In this document: in pieces, positions 42,425-55,519 of the stretch
How positions within the stretch are numbered: the first letter of the stretch is position 1
How the letters are laid out: the number at the start of each line of letters is the position of its first letter
Assembly: GCA_028752905.1 (NCBI GenBank)
Contig: JAQNBH010000002.1
Coordinates: 38,384,975-38,448,974 of the forward strand
Direction of reading: 5' to 3'
Length of the DNA stretch: 64,000 bases
Origin: Cladorhizidae sp. MBARI D1340-BT2
Lineage: Eukaryota; Porifera; Demospongiae; Poecilosclerida; Cladorhizidae
Made by a program: the position numbers and the translations under genes
Notes under the pieces: model-generated
The model's input: only the letters and a program-made list of their open reading frames with translations
What the model was told of the DNA's origin: nothing
Database searches by the model: none

Positions 42425-42935
42425 ATCTGTATAACCTGCAGTAGTATGGTCAGGCTATAGGAAGCACAGGCTATAACCTGCAGTAGTATGGTCAGGCTAT
42501 AGGAAGCACAGGCTATAACCTGCACTACTATGGTCAGGCTATAGGAAGCACAGGCTATAACCTGCAGTAGTATGGTCAGGCTATAGGAAGCACAGGCTAT
42601 AACCTGCAGTAGTATGGTCAGGCTATAGGAAGCACAGACTATAACCTGCAGTAGTATGGTCAGGCTATAGGAAGCACAGGCTATAACCTGCACTACTATG
42701 GTCAGGCTATAGGAAGCATAGGCTATAACCTGCAGTAGTATGGTCAGGCTATAGGAAGCACAGGCTATAACCTGCAGTAGTATGGTCAGGCTATAGGAAG
42801 CACAGGCTATAACCTGCAGTAGTATGGTCAGGCTATAGGAAGCACAGGCTATAACCTGCACTACAATGGTCAGGCTATAGGAAGCACAGGCTATAACCTG
42901 CAGTAGTATGGTCAGGCTATAGGCTAACCTGCACT
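42425..42935. repeat. 42-bp satellite, 12 copies
   Basis: GGCTATAACCTGCAGTAGTA and TGGTCAGGCTATAGGAAGCA repeat every 42 bp. GCAGTAGTATGG and GCACTACTATGG variants mark about every fourth unit. The 184-codon minus-strand frame is a product of the period. Confidence 0.96.
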
Positions 42936-43265
42936 TGTAGAGGAGCAAGTGAAGGGGTCATCAAACATTAATGCTGCCCAGAGGAGCTAAGGTAAAGGGT
43001 CACCAACCATTGATGCCACATGTAGAAGAGCTACGGTAAAGGATCACCAAACATTGATGTCATAACACCTGTGTAGAGGTGTAGAGCAGCTAAGGTAAGG
43101 AGTCGCCATCTGTTGATACTGCAACAAGACCTTTGATTACCCTCCTGTCATCTGACCATGCTGCTTGGATGTCCTGCTGCTCAAGAGTCCAGTTATAAAC
43201 AGAAACCAGGAGTCTAGTTTCAAACATTGATGATCATGCTTGAGGGATGGAGTGCACCTGTGCTG
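42936..43265. other. Spacer with a few ~55-bp degenerate repeats
   Basis: GAGCTAAGGTAAAGGGTCAC-type blocks recur three to four times to about 43110. The rest is unassigned. Confidence 0.55.
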
Positions 43266-43897
43266 CTGCTAGTATTCTAGCCTGACATACCTGATGTATG
43301 CATACTCACTCTGTTGGCATACCTGATGTATGCATACTCACTCTGTTGGCATACCTGATGTATGCATACTCTCTCTGTGGCATACCTGATGTAAGCATAC
43401 TCATACTCACTCTGTTGGCATACCTGTTGTAAGCATACTCACTCTGTGGCATACCTGATGTATGCATACTCACTCTGTTGGCATACCTGATGTATGCATA
43501 CTCACTCTGTTGGCATACCTGATATATGCATACTCACTCTGTTGGCATACCTGATGCACTCTGTTGGCATACCTGATGTATGCATACTCACTCTGTGGCA
43601 TACCTGATGTAAGCATACTCATACTCACTCTGTTGGCATACCTGTTGTAAGCATACTCACTCTGTGGCATATATACCTGATGTATGCATACTCACTCTGT
43701 TGGCATACCTGATGTAAGCAAACTCACTCTGTTGGCATACCTGATGTATGCATACTCACTCTGTTGGCATACCTGATGTATGCATACTCACTCTGTTGAC
43801 ATACCTGATGTATGCATACTCACTCTGTTGGCATACCTGATGTAAGCATACTCACTCTGTTGACATACCTGATGTAAGCATACTCACTCTGTTGGCA
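43266..43897. repeat. 32-bp satellite, about 19 copies
   Basis: GCATACCTGATGTATGCATA and CTCACTCTGTTG repeat every 32 bp with length variants. A multi-unit block containing CTCATACTCACTC is present twice (43380 and 43612). Confidence 0.95.
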
Positions 43898-44380
43898 TAC
43901 GGGTCATTCCATGTCAAATCATCTAGGCCATTACACCACCCATCTCAAATATTTTCCAGCCTCCAACCATGGCAAGATACATACATACATATATAGGTCA
44001 AATCCGAAATTTTAGCTCTCCATGAGGTCAGGAACACCGTTTTTCATAAATTCCAAAAAATTGGTCTTTTCACGTACTCAACGCCCACGCATTTACATCT
44101 CCGAGTGCCCATATCTCACTAAAATTGATGTAAATCAGGCAATTCTGGTCTCATTGGTCTAAAAGTTTTCACCTGGCATGTTTTTTGAACTGGGGAATGC
44201 GAATATCACATTTAGAAAGCTGTACAACTGATAGAAAATCTACTTTATTAGTCACAACGATCCATCGCGATAATATTCAGAACGTCTCCGCTAGAGATCT
44301 TTGAGGCAGAAATGAACATAACCTCGGTGCCATGCAACCCAATTCAATGCTAGATTCCAAAAGTACATAGAGAGGATGTT
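43898..44380. other. Unassigned ~0.5-kb block between two satellites
   Basis: Starts GGGTCATTCCATGTCAAATC and ends before four GAGGATGTTCCATGAC units. It has no open frame and no repeat unit. It could be an inserted non-autonomous element or ancestral unique DNA; no terminal inverted repeats or target duplication are obvious. Confidence 0.5.
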
Positions 44381-44455
44381 CCATGACTTAGAAGAGGATG
44401 TTCCATGACTTGGAAGAGGATGTTCCATGACTTAGAAGAGGATGTTCCATGACTA
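44381..44455. repeat. ~22-bp repeat, 4 copies
   Basis: GAGGATGTTCCATGACTTAG recurs four times directly before the 17-bp satellite. Confidence 0.9.
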
Positions 44456-47400
44456 GGTGTATAACCATGCTAGGTGTATAACCATGGTAGGTGTATCACC
44501 ATGCTAGGTGTATAACTATGCTACATAGGTGTATAACCATGCTAGGTATATAACCATGCTAGGTGTATAACCATGCTAGGTGTATAACCATGCTAGGTGT
44601 ATAACCATGCTAGGTATATAACCATGCTAGGTGTATAACCATGCTAGGTGTATGACCATGCTAGGTGTATGACCATGCTAGGTATATAACCATGCTAGGT
44701 ATATAACTATGCTAGGTGTATAACCATGCTAGGTGTATAACCATGCTAGGTGTATAACCATGCTAGGTGTATAACCATGCTAGGTGTATAACCATGCTAG
44801 GTGTATAGCCATGCTAGGTGTATAGCCATGCTAGGTGTATAACCATGCTAGGTGTATAACCATGCTAGGTGTATAACCATGCTAGGTATATAACCATGCT
44901 AGGTGTATAACCATGCTAGGTATATAACCATGCTAGGTGTATAACCATGCTAGGTGTATGACCATGCTAGGTATATAACCATGCTAGGTATATAACCATG
45001 CTAGGTGTATGACCATGCTAGGTATATAACCATGCTAGGTATATAACCATGCTAGGTGTATAGCCATGCTAGGTGTATAACCATGCTAGGTGTATAGCCA
45101 TGCTAGGTGTATAGCCATGCTAGGTGTATAACCATGCTAGGTGTATAACCATGCTAGGTGTATAACCATGCTAGGTGTATAACCATGCTAGGTGTATAAC
45201 CATGCTAGGTGTATAACCATGCTTGGTATATAACCATGCTTGGTGTATAACCATGCTAGGTATATAACCATGCTAGGTGTATAACCATGCTAGGTGTATA
45301 ACCATGCTAGGTGTAATACCATGATAGGTGTGATACCATGCTAGGTGTATAACCATGCTTGGTGTATAGCCATGCTAGGTGTATAACCATGCTAGGTATA
45401 TAACCATGCTAGGTGTAATACCATGATAGGTATATAACCACTAGGTGTATAACCATGCTAGGTGTATAACTATGCTAGGTGTATAACCATGCTAGGTGTA
45501 TAACTATGCTAGGTGTATAACCATGCTAGGTGTATAACCATGCTAGGTGTATAACCATGCTAGGTGTATAACCATGCTAAGGTGTATAGCCATGCTAGGT
45601 GTATAGCCATGCTAGGTGTATAGCCATTCTAGGTGTATAACCATGCTAGGTGTATAACCATGCTAGGTGTATAACAATGCTAGGTGTATAACCATGCTAG
45701 GTGTATAACCATGCTAGGTGTATAACCATGCTAGGTGTATAACCATGCTAGGTATATAACCATGCTAGGTGTAATACCATGATAGGTGTAATACCATGCT
45801 AGGTGTATAAACCATGCTTGGTGTATAGCCATGCTAGGTGTATAACCATGCTAGGTGTAATACCATGATAGGTATATAACCACTAGGTGTATAACCATGC
45901 TAGGTGTATAACTATGCTAGGTGTATAACCATGCTAGGTGTATAACTATGCTAGGTGTATAACCATGCTAGGTGTATAACCATGCTAGGTGTATAACCAT
46001 GCTAGGTGTATAACCATGCTAGGTATATAACCATGCTAGGTGTATAACCATGCTAGGTATATAACCATGCTAGGTGTAATACCATGATAGGTGTAATACC
46101 ATGCTAGGTGTATAACCATGCTAGGTGTATAACCATGCTAGGTATATAACCATGCTAGGTGTATAATCATTCTAGGTATATAACCATGCTAGGTGTATAA
46201 ACATGCTAGGTGTATAACCATGCTAGGTGTATAACCGTGCTAGGTATATAACTATGCTAGGTGTATAACCATGCTAGGTATATAACCATTCTAGGTGTAT
46301 GACCATGCTAGGTGTATGACCATGCTAGGTATATAACCATGCTAGGTGTATAACTATGCTAGGTGTATAACCATGCTAGGTGTATAGCCATGCTAGGTGT
46401 ATAGCCATGCTAGGTGTATAGCCATGCTAGGTGTATAACCATGCTAGGTATATAACCATGCTAGGTGTATAACCATGCTAGGTGTATAACCATGCTAGGT
46501 GTATAACCATGCTAGGTGTATAACCATGCTAGGTATATAACCATGCTTGGTGTATAACCATGCTAGGTATATAACCGTGCTAGGTGTATAACTATGCTAC
46601 GTGTATAACCATGCTAGGTGTATAACCATGCTAGGTATATAACCATGCTAGGTGTATAACCATGCTAGGTGTATAACTATGCTACGTGTATAACCATGCT
46701 AGGTGTATAACCATGCTAGGTGTATAACCATGCTAGGTGAATAACCATGCTAGGTGTATAACCATGCTAGGTATATAACCATGCTTGGTGTATAACCATG
46801 CTAGGTATATAACCATGCTAGGTGTATAACTATGCTACGTGTATAACCATGCTAGGTGTATAACCATGCTAGGTATATAACCATGCTAGGTGTATAACCA
46901 TGCTAGGTATATAACCATGCTAGGTGTATAACTATGCTACGTGTATAACCATGCTAGGTGTATAACCATGCTAGGTGTATAACCATGCTAGGTGTATAAC
47001 CATGCTAGGTATATAACCATTCTAGGTATATAACCATGCTAGGTGTATAACCATGCTAGGTGTATAACCATGCTAGGTGTATAACCATGCTAGGTGTATA
47101 ACCATGCTAGGTGTATAACCATGCTAGGTATATAAACATGCTAGGTGTATAACCATGCTAGGTATATAACCATGCTAGGTTTATAACCATGCTAGGTGTA
47201 ATACCATGATAGATATATAACCATGCTAGGTGTATAACTATGCTAGGTGTATAACCATGCTAGGTGTATAACCATGCTAGGTATATAACCATTCTAGGTA
47301 TATAACCATGCTAGGTGTATAACCATGCTAGGTATATAACCATGCTAGGTGTATAACCATGCTAGGTGTATAACCATGCTAGGTGTATAACCATGCTATG

Positions 47401-50400
47401 TGTATAACCGTGCTAGGTGTATAACTATGCTACGTGTATAACCATGCTAGGTGTATAACCATGCTAGGTGTATAACCATGCTAGGTGTATAACCATGCTA
47501 GGTATATAACCATTCTAGGTATATAACCATGCTAGGTGTATAACCATGCTAGGTATATAACCATGCTAGGTGTATAACTATGCTACGTGTATAACCATGC
47601 TAGGTGTATAACCATGCTAGGTGTATAACCATGCTAGGTGTATAACCATGCTAGGTATATAACCATTCTAGGTGTATAACCATGCTAGGTGTATAACCAT
47701 GCTAGGTGTATAACCATGCTAGGTGTATAACCATGCTAGGTGTATAACCATGCTAGGTGTATAACCATGCTAGGTGTATAACAATGCTAGGTGTATAACC
47801 ATGCTAGGTGTATAACCATGCTAGGTGTATAACCATGCTAGGTGTATAACCATGCTAGGTATATAACCATGCTAGGTGTAATACCATGATAGGTGTAATA
47901 CCATGCTAGGTGTATAAACCATGCTTGGTGTATAGCCATGCTAGGTGTATAACCATGCTAGGTGTATAACCATGCTAGGTGTATAACCATGCTAGGTGTA
48001 TAACCATGCTAAGGTGTATATCCATGCTAGGTGTATAACCATGCTAGGTGTATAACCATGCTAGGTGTATAACCATGCTAGGTGTATAACCATGCTAGGT
48101 GTATAACCATGCTAGGTGTATAACCATGCTAGGTATATAACCATGCTAGGTGTATAACCATGCTAGGTATATAACCATGCTAGGTGTAATACCATGATAG
48201 GTGTAATACCATGCTAGGTGTATAACCATGCTAGGTGTATAACCATGCTAGGTATATAACCATGCTAGGTGTATAATCATTCTAGGTATATAACCATGCT
48301 AGGTGTATAAACATGCTAGGTGTATAACCATGCTAGGTGTATAACCGTGCTAGGTATATAACTATGCTAGGTGTATAACCATGCTAGGTATATAACCATT
48401 CTAGGTGTATGACCATGCTAGGTGTATGACCATGCTAGGTATATAACCATGCTAGGTGTATAACTATGCTAGGTGTATAACCATGCTAGGTGTATAGCCA
48501 TGCTAGGTGTATAGCCATGCTAGGTGTATAGCCATGCTAGGTGTATAACCATGCTAGGTATATAACCATGCTAGGTGTATAACCATGCTAGGTGTATAAC
48601 CATGCTAGGTGTATAACCATGCTAGGTGTATAACCATGCTAGGTATATAACCATGCTTGGTGTATAACCATGCTAGGTATATAACCGTGCTAGGTGTATA
48701 ACTATGCTACGTGTATAACCATGCTAGGTGTATAACCATGCTAGGTATATAACCATGCTAGGTGTATAACCATGCTAGGTGTATAACTATGCTACGTGTA
48801 TAACCATGCTAGGTGTATAACCATGCTAGGTGTATAACCATGCTAGGTGAATAACCATGCTAGGTGTATAACCATGCTAGGTATATAACCATGCTTGGTG
48901 TATAACCATGCTAGGTATATAACCATGCTAGGTGTATAACTATGCTACGTGTATAACCATGCTAGGTGTATAACCATGCTAGGTGTATAACCATGCTAGG
49001 TGTATAACCATGCTAGGTATATAACCATTCTAGGTATATAACCATGCTAGGTGTATAACCATGCTAGGTGTATAACCATGCTAGGTGTATAACCATGCTA
49101 GGTGTATAACCATGCTAGGTGTATAACCATGCTAGGTATATAAACATGCTAGGTGTATAACCATGCTAGGTATATAACCATGCTAGGTTTATAACCATGC
49201 TAGGTGTAATACCATGATAGATATATAACCATGCTAGGTGTATAACTATGCTACATAGGTGTATAACCATGCTAGGTATATAACCATGCTAGGTGTATAA
49301 CCATGCTAGGTGTATAGCCATGCTAGGTGTATAACCATGCTAGGTGTATAACCATGCTAGGTGTATAACCATGCTAGGTGTATAACCATGCTATGTGTAT
49401 AACCGTGCTAGGTGTATAACTATGCTACGTGTATAACCATGCTAGGTGTATAACCATGCTAGGTGTATAACCATGCTAGGTGTATAACCATGCTAGGTAT
49501 ATAACCATTCTAGGTATATAACCATGCTAGGTGTATAACCATGCTAGGTATATAACCATGCTAGGTGTATAACTATGCTACGTGTATAACCATGCTAGGT
49601 GTATAACCATGCTAGGTGTATAACCATGCTAGGTGTATAACCATGCTAGGTATATAACCATTCTAGGTGTATAACCATGCTAGGTGTATAACCATGCTAG
49701 GTGTATAACCATGCTAGGTGTATAACCATGCTAGGTGTATAACCATGCTAGGTGTATAACCATGCTAGGTATATAAACATGCTAGGTGTATAACCATGCT
49801 AGGTATATAACCATGCTAGGTTTATAACCATGCTAGGTGTAATACCATGATAGATATATAACCATGCTAGGTGTATAACTATGCTAGGTGTATAACCATG
49901 CTAGGTATATAACCATGCTAGGTGTATAACCATGCTAGGTGTATAACCATGCTAGGTATATAACCATGCTAGGTGTATAACCATGCTAGGTATATAACCA
50001 TGCTAGGTGTATAACCATGCTAGGTATATAACCATGCTAGGTGTATAACCATGCTAGGTATATAACCATGCTAGGTGTATAACCATGCTAGGTGTATAAC
50101 CATGCTAGGTGTAATACCATGATAGGTGTAATACCATGCTAGGTGTATAACCATGCTTGGTGTATAGCCATGCTAGGTGTATAACCATGCTAGGTATATA
50201 ACCATGCTAGGTGTAATACCATGATAGGTATATAACCATGCTAGGTGTATAACTATGCTAGGTGTATAACCATGCTAGGTATATAACCATGCTAGGTGTA
50301 TAACCATGCTAGGTATATAACCATGCTAGGTGTAATACCATGATAGGTGTAATACCATGCTAGGTGTATAACCATGCTAGGTATATAACCATGCTAGGTG

Positions 50401-53400
50401 TAATACCATGATAGGTGTAATACCATGCTAGGTGTATAACCATGCTACAGTTGGTATATAACCATGCTAGGTGTAATACCATGATAGGTGTAATACCATG
50501 CTAGGTGTATAACCATGCTAGGTATATAACCATGCTAGGTGTATAACCATTCTAGGTATATAACCATGCTAGGTGTATAAACATGCTAGGTGTATAACCA
50601 TGCTAGGTGTATAACCGTGCTAGGTATATAACTATGCTAGGTGTATGACCATGCTAGGTATATAACCATGCTAGGTGTATAACCATGCTAGGTGTATGAC
50701 CATGCTAGGTGTATAGCCATGCTAGGTGTATAACCATGCTAGGTGTATAACCATGCTAGGTGTATAACCATGCTAGGTGTATAACCATGCAAGGTGTATA
50801 ACCATGCTAGCTATATAACCATGCTAGGTGTATAACCATGCTAGGTATATAACCATGCTAGGTGTATAACCATGCTAGGTATATAACCATGCTAGGTGTA
50901 TAACCATGCTAGGTATATAACCATTCTAGGTATATAACCATGCTAGGTGTATAACCATGGTAGGTGTTTAACCATGCTAGGTGTATAACCATGCTAGGTG
51001 TATAACCATGCTAGGTGTATAACCATGCTAGGTATATAAACATGCTAGGTGTATAACCATGCTAGGTATATAACCATGCTAGGTGTATAACCATGCTAGG
51101 TGTAATACCATGATAGGTATATACCCATGCTAGGTGTATAACTATGCTAGGTGTATAACCATGCTAGGTGTATAACCATGATAGGTGTATAACCATGCTA
51201 GGTATATAACCATGCTAGGTGTAATACCATGATAGGTGTAATACCATGCTAGGTGTATAACCATGCTAGGTATATAACCATGCTAGGTGTATAACTATGC
51301 TAGGTGTATAACCATGCTAGGTGTATAACCATGCTAGGTGTAATACCATGCGAGGTGTATAACCATGCTAGGTGTATGTATAGCCATGCTAGGTGTAATA
51401 CCATGATAGGTGTAATACCATGCTAGGTGTATAACCATGCTTGGTGTATAGCCATGCTAGGTGTATAACCATGCTAGGTATATAACCATGCTAGGTGTAA
51501 TACCATGATAGGTGTAATACCATGCTAGGTGTATAACCATGCTAGGTATATAACCATGCTAGGTGTAATACCATGATAGGTGTAATACCATGCTAGGTGT
51601 ATAACCATGCTAGGTATATAACCATGCTAGGTGTATAACCATTCTAGGTATATAACCGTGCTAGGTGTATAAACATGCTAGGTGTATAACCATGCTAGGT
51701 GTATAACCGTGCTAGGTATATAACTATGCTAGGTGTATGACTATGCTAGGTATATAACCATGCTAGGTGTATAACCATGCTAGGTGTATAACCATTCTAG
51801 GTATATAACCATGCTAGGTGTATAAACATGCTAGGTGTATAACCATGCTAGGTGTATAACCGTGCTAGGTATATAACTCTGCTAGGTGTATGACCATGCT
51901 AGGTATATAACCATGCTAGGTGTATAACCATGCTAGGTGTATGACCATGCTAGGTATATAACCATGCTAGGTATATAACTATGCTAGGTGTATAACCATG
52001 CTAGGTGTATAACCATGCTAGGTGTATAGCCATGCTAGGTGTATAGCCATGCTAGGTGTATAACCATACTAGGTATATAACCATGCTAGGTGTATAACCA
52101 TGCTAGGTGTATAACCATGCTAGGTGTATAACCATGCTAGGTATATAACCATGCTTGGTGTATAACCATGCTAGGTATATAACCATGCTAGGTGTATAAC
52201 TATGCTACGTGTATAACCATGCTAGGTGTATAACCATGCTAGGTATATAACCATGCTAGGTGTATAACCATGCTAGGTGTATAACCATGCTAGGTATATA
52301 ACCATGCTAGGTGTATAGCCATGCTAGGTGTATAACCATGCTAGGTATATAACCATGCTAGGTGTATAACCATGCTAGGTGAATAACCATGCTAGGTGTA
52401 TAACCATGCTAGGTATATAACCATGCTTGGTGTATAACCATGCTAGGTATATAACCATGCTAGGTGTATAACTATGCTACGTGTATAACCATGCTAGGTG
52501 TATAACCGTGCTAGGTATATAACTATGCTAGGTGTATAACCATGCTAGGTGTATAACCATGCTAGGTGTATAACCATGCTAGGTGTATAACCATGCTAGG
52601 TATATAACCATTCTAGGTATATAACCATGCTAGGTGTATAACCATGCTAGGTGTATAACCATGCTAGGTGTATAACCATGCTAGGTGTATAACCATGCTA
52701 GGTGTATAACCATGCTAGGTATATAAACATGCTAGGTGTATAACCATGCTAGGTATATAACCATGCTAGGTTTATAACCATGCTAGGTGTAATACCATGA
52801 TAGGTATATAACCATGCTAGGTGTATAACTATGCTAGGTGTATAACCATACTACAGGTGTAATACCATGATAGATATATAACCATGCTAGGTGTATAACT
52901 ATGCTACATAGGTGTATAACCATGCTAGGTATATAACCATGCTAGGTATATAACCATGCTAGGTGTATAACCATGCTAGGTGTATGACCATGCTAGGTGT
53001 ATAGCCATGCTAGGTGTATAACCATGCTAGGTGTATAACCATGCTAGGTGTATAACCATGCTAGGTGTATAACCATGCAAGGTGTATAACCATGCTAGCT
53101 ATATAACCATGCTAGGTGTATAACCATGCTAGGTATATAACCATGCTAGGTGTATAACCATGCTAGGTATATAACCATGCTAGGTGTATAACCATGCTAG
53201 GTATATAACCATTCTAGGTATATAACCATGCTAGGTGTATAACCATGGTAGGTGTTTAACCATGCTAGGTGTATAACCATGCTAGGTGTATAACCATGCT
53301 AGGTGTATAACCATGCTAGGTATATAAACATGCTAGGTGTATAACCATGCTACGTATATAACCATGCTAGGTGTATAACCATGCTAGGTGTAATACCATG

Positions 53401-54588
53401 ATAGGTATATACCCATGCTAGGTGTATAACTATGCTAGGTGTATAACCATGCTAGGTGTATAACCATGCTAGGTGTATAACCATGCTAGGTATATAACCA
53501 TGCTAGGTGTAATACCATGATAGGTGTAATACCATGCTAGGTGTATAACCATGCTAGGTATATAACCATGCTAGGTGTATAACTATGCTAGGTGTATAAC
53601 CATGCTAGGTGTATAACCATGCTAGGTGTAATACCATGCGAGGTGTATAACCATGCTAGGTGTATGTATAGCCATGCTATGTGTAATACCATGATAGGTG
53701 TAATACCATGCTAGGTGTATAACCATGCTTGGTGTATAGCCATGCTAGGTGTATAACCATGCTAGGTATATAACCATGCTAGGTGTAATACCATGATAGG
53801 TGTAATACCATGCTAGGTGTATAACCATGCTAGGTATATAACCATGCTAGGTGTAATACCATGATACAGTAGGTGTAATACCATGCTAGGTGTATAACCA
53901 TGCTAGGTATATAACCATGCTAGGTGTAATACCATGATAGGTGTAATACCATGCTAGGTGTATAACCATGCTAGGTATATAACCATGCTAGGTGTATAAC
54001 CATTCTAGGTATATAACCATGCTAGGTGTATAAACATGCTAGGTGTATAACCATGCTAGGTGTATAATGTATAACCGTGCTAGGTATATAACTATGCTAG
54101 GTGTATGACCATGCTAGGTATATAACCATGCTAGGTGTATAACCATGCTAGGTGTATGACCATGCTAGGTATATAACCATGCTAGGTATATAACTATGCT
54201 AGGTGTATAACCATGCTAGGTGTATAACCATGCTAGGTGTATAGCCATGCTAGGTGTATAGCCATGCTAGGTGTATAACCATACTAGGTATATAACCATG
54301 CTAGGTGTATAAACATGCTAGGTGTATAACCATGCTAGGTGTATAACCATGCTAGGTATATAACCATGCTAGGTGTATAACCATGCTAGGTGTATAACCA
54401 TGCTAGGTGTATAACCATGCTAGGTGTATAAACATGCTAGGTGTATAACCATGCTAGGTGTATAACCATGCTAGGTATATAACCATGCTAGGTGTATAAC
54501 CATGCTAGGTATATAACCATGCTAGGTGTATAACCATTCTAGGTATATAACCATGCTAGGTGTATAAACATGCTAGGTGTATAGCCAT
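44450..54588. repeat. 17-bp satellite, about 600 copies
   Basis: The monomer is GCTAGGTGTATAACCAT. Common variants are GTATAT for GTGTAT, TATAGCCAT, ACTATGCTACG and GTAATACCATGATAG. Large duplications are visible: about 46021-46860 matches 48131-48970 (offset 2110), and marker variants GCAAGGTG and GGTAGGTGTTTAACC recur 2288 bp apart (50791/53079, 50961/53249). No coding potential in any frame of length. Confidence 0.98.
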
Positions 54589-54631
54589 TGTTAGGCCCGA
54601 GCCCTAACAGTTTCAACTACAGCAGGATGCC

Positions 54632-55519
54632 ATGGAAAGGGAGAGAAAGAGAGAAGAAAAAGAGGAGATCCGGGAAGAACAAAGATTGGAGAGAGAAGCC
54701 AAGCTTCAGCTCAAATTTGAGGAGCAGGAGAAAGCCAGGCTGGAACAGCAGCTACTGTTAGCACAACAGAAACTGGAGCACGAGGATGCCAGAGACAAAA
54801 GACAAGTGAGGCAGAAGATTGCAGCAAGCATGGCACACTGGTTGGACTCAGATCAACCCGCCTCCTACTTCACTAAGTTTGAAGAAACAATGACCAGAGC
54901 CAACATTCCTCCAGAAGATTGGATTGAGAGACTGATACCCTTGCTGACTGGCAAGGCTATGCAAACTTACACTGCTCACGTCGCACCAGAAGCGAAGAGC
55001 ACCTACACTTCACTGAAGGAGGCTATGATGACGGCTATGGGCAGGTCAAAGGAAGCCTGTGTTAGGGCCTTCTGGGATTACAAACGCAAGCCCATGGAGC
55101 AATACACGGACACTATCAGGGAGCTCCAGTGGATGGCAGAAAGGATGTTGGAGAGCTGCACCACTGCGAAGGAGGCAGTAGCAGCAATCACTACAGGTAA
55201 ATTTTTGTCCATGTTTAATTATGAAGATGCTGATTTTGTAAGAAGCAGGAAGCCTACAGCCACCCTGGATTACGCCAACTTCATGGAGGAGAGGATGGCC
55301 TACAAGCACCAAAGCGACAGGCAGACCAGACCATGGCATGGGTGGAATGAGCGACACCCCCAATTCCAGGAAGAGCGATCTTGGAGGAGAGAAAAACCCT
55401 TACCTTATCAGGACGAAAGATTCTGGAGGCAGAGTCAACCACACCCATCAATCAAGAGGGAGAACATGAGCAAAACACCATCTACTCCACCCACCCACAT
55501 ACAGGGAGATGGAACCTGA
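54632..55519 (+). CDS. Gag (capsid) protein of element 3, N-terminally truncated
   Basis: A 295-codon frame. Residues 1-60 are a highly charged predicted coiled coil (MERERKREEKEEI and on). Residues about 65-235 look like a retroviral-type capsid: YFTKFEETM, WIERLIPLLTGKAMQTY, YTSLKEAMM, EACVRAFWDY. In Gmr1-type elements this Gag region is related to the vertebrate SCAN domain (established knowledge); the pattern here is compatible. The frame stays open upstream of the ATG to a TAA in the LTR remnant, with coil-like residues (FQLQQDA), so the true N-terminus was removed by the 5' deletion. The TGA at 55517-55519 overlaps the next frame, which is shifted by +1. Confidence 0.85.
   Translation: MERERKREEKEEIREEQRLEREAKLQLKFEEQEKARLEQQLLLAQQKLEHEDARDKRQVRQKIAASMAHWLDSDQPASYFTKFEETMTRANIPPEDWIERLIPLLTGKAMQTYTAHVAPEAKSTYTSLKEAMMTAMGRSKEACVRAFWDYKRKPMEQYTDTIRELQWMAERMLESCTTAKEAVAAITTGKFLSMFNYEDADFVRSRKPTATLDYANFMEERMAYKHQSDRQTRPWHGWNERHPQFQEERSWRREKPLPYQDERFWRQSQPHPSIKRENMSKTPSTPPTHIQGDGT

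Noticed and set aside
42394..42948. 184-codon frame with a SLTILLQVIACASY repeat, membrane-like
   Set aside because: Caused by the 42-bp period; hydrophobicity is a coincidence of the unit.
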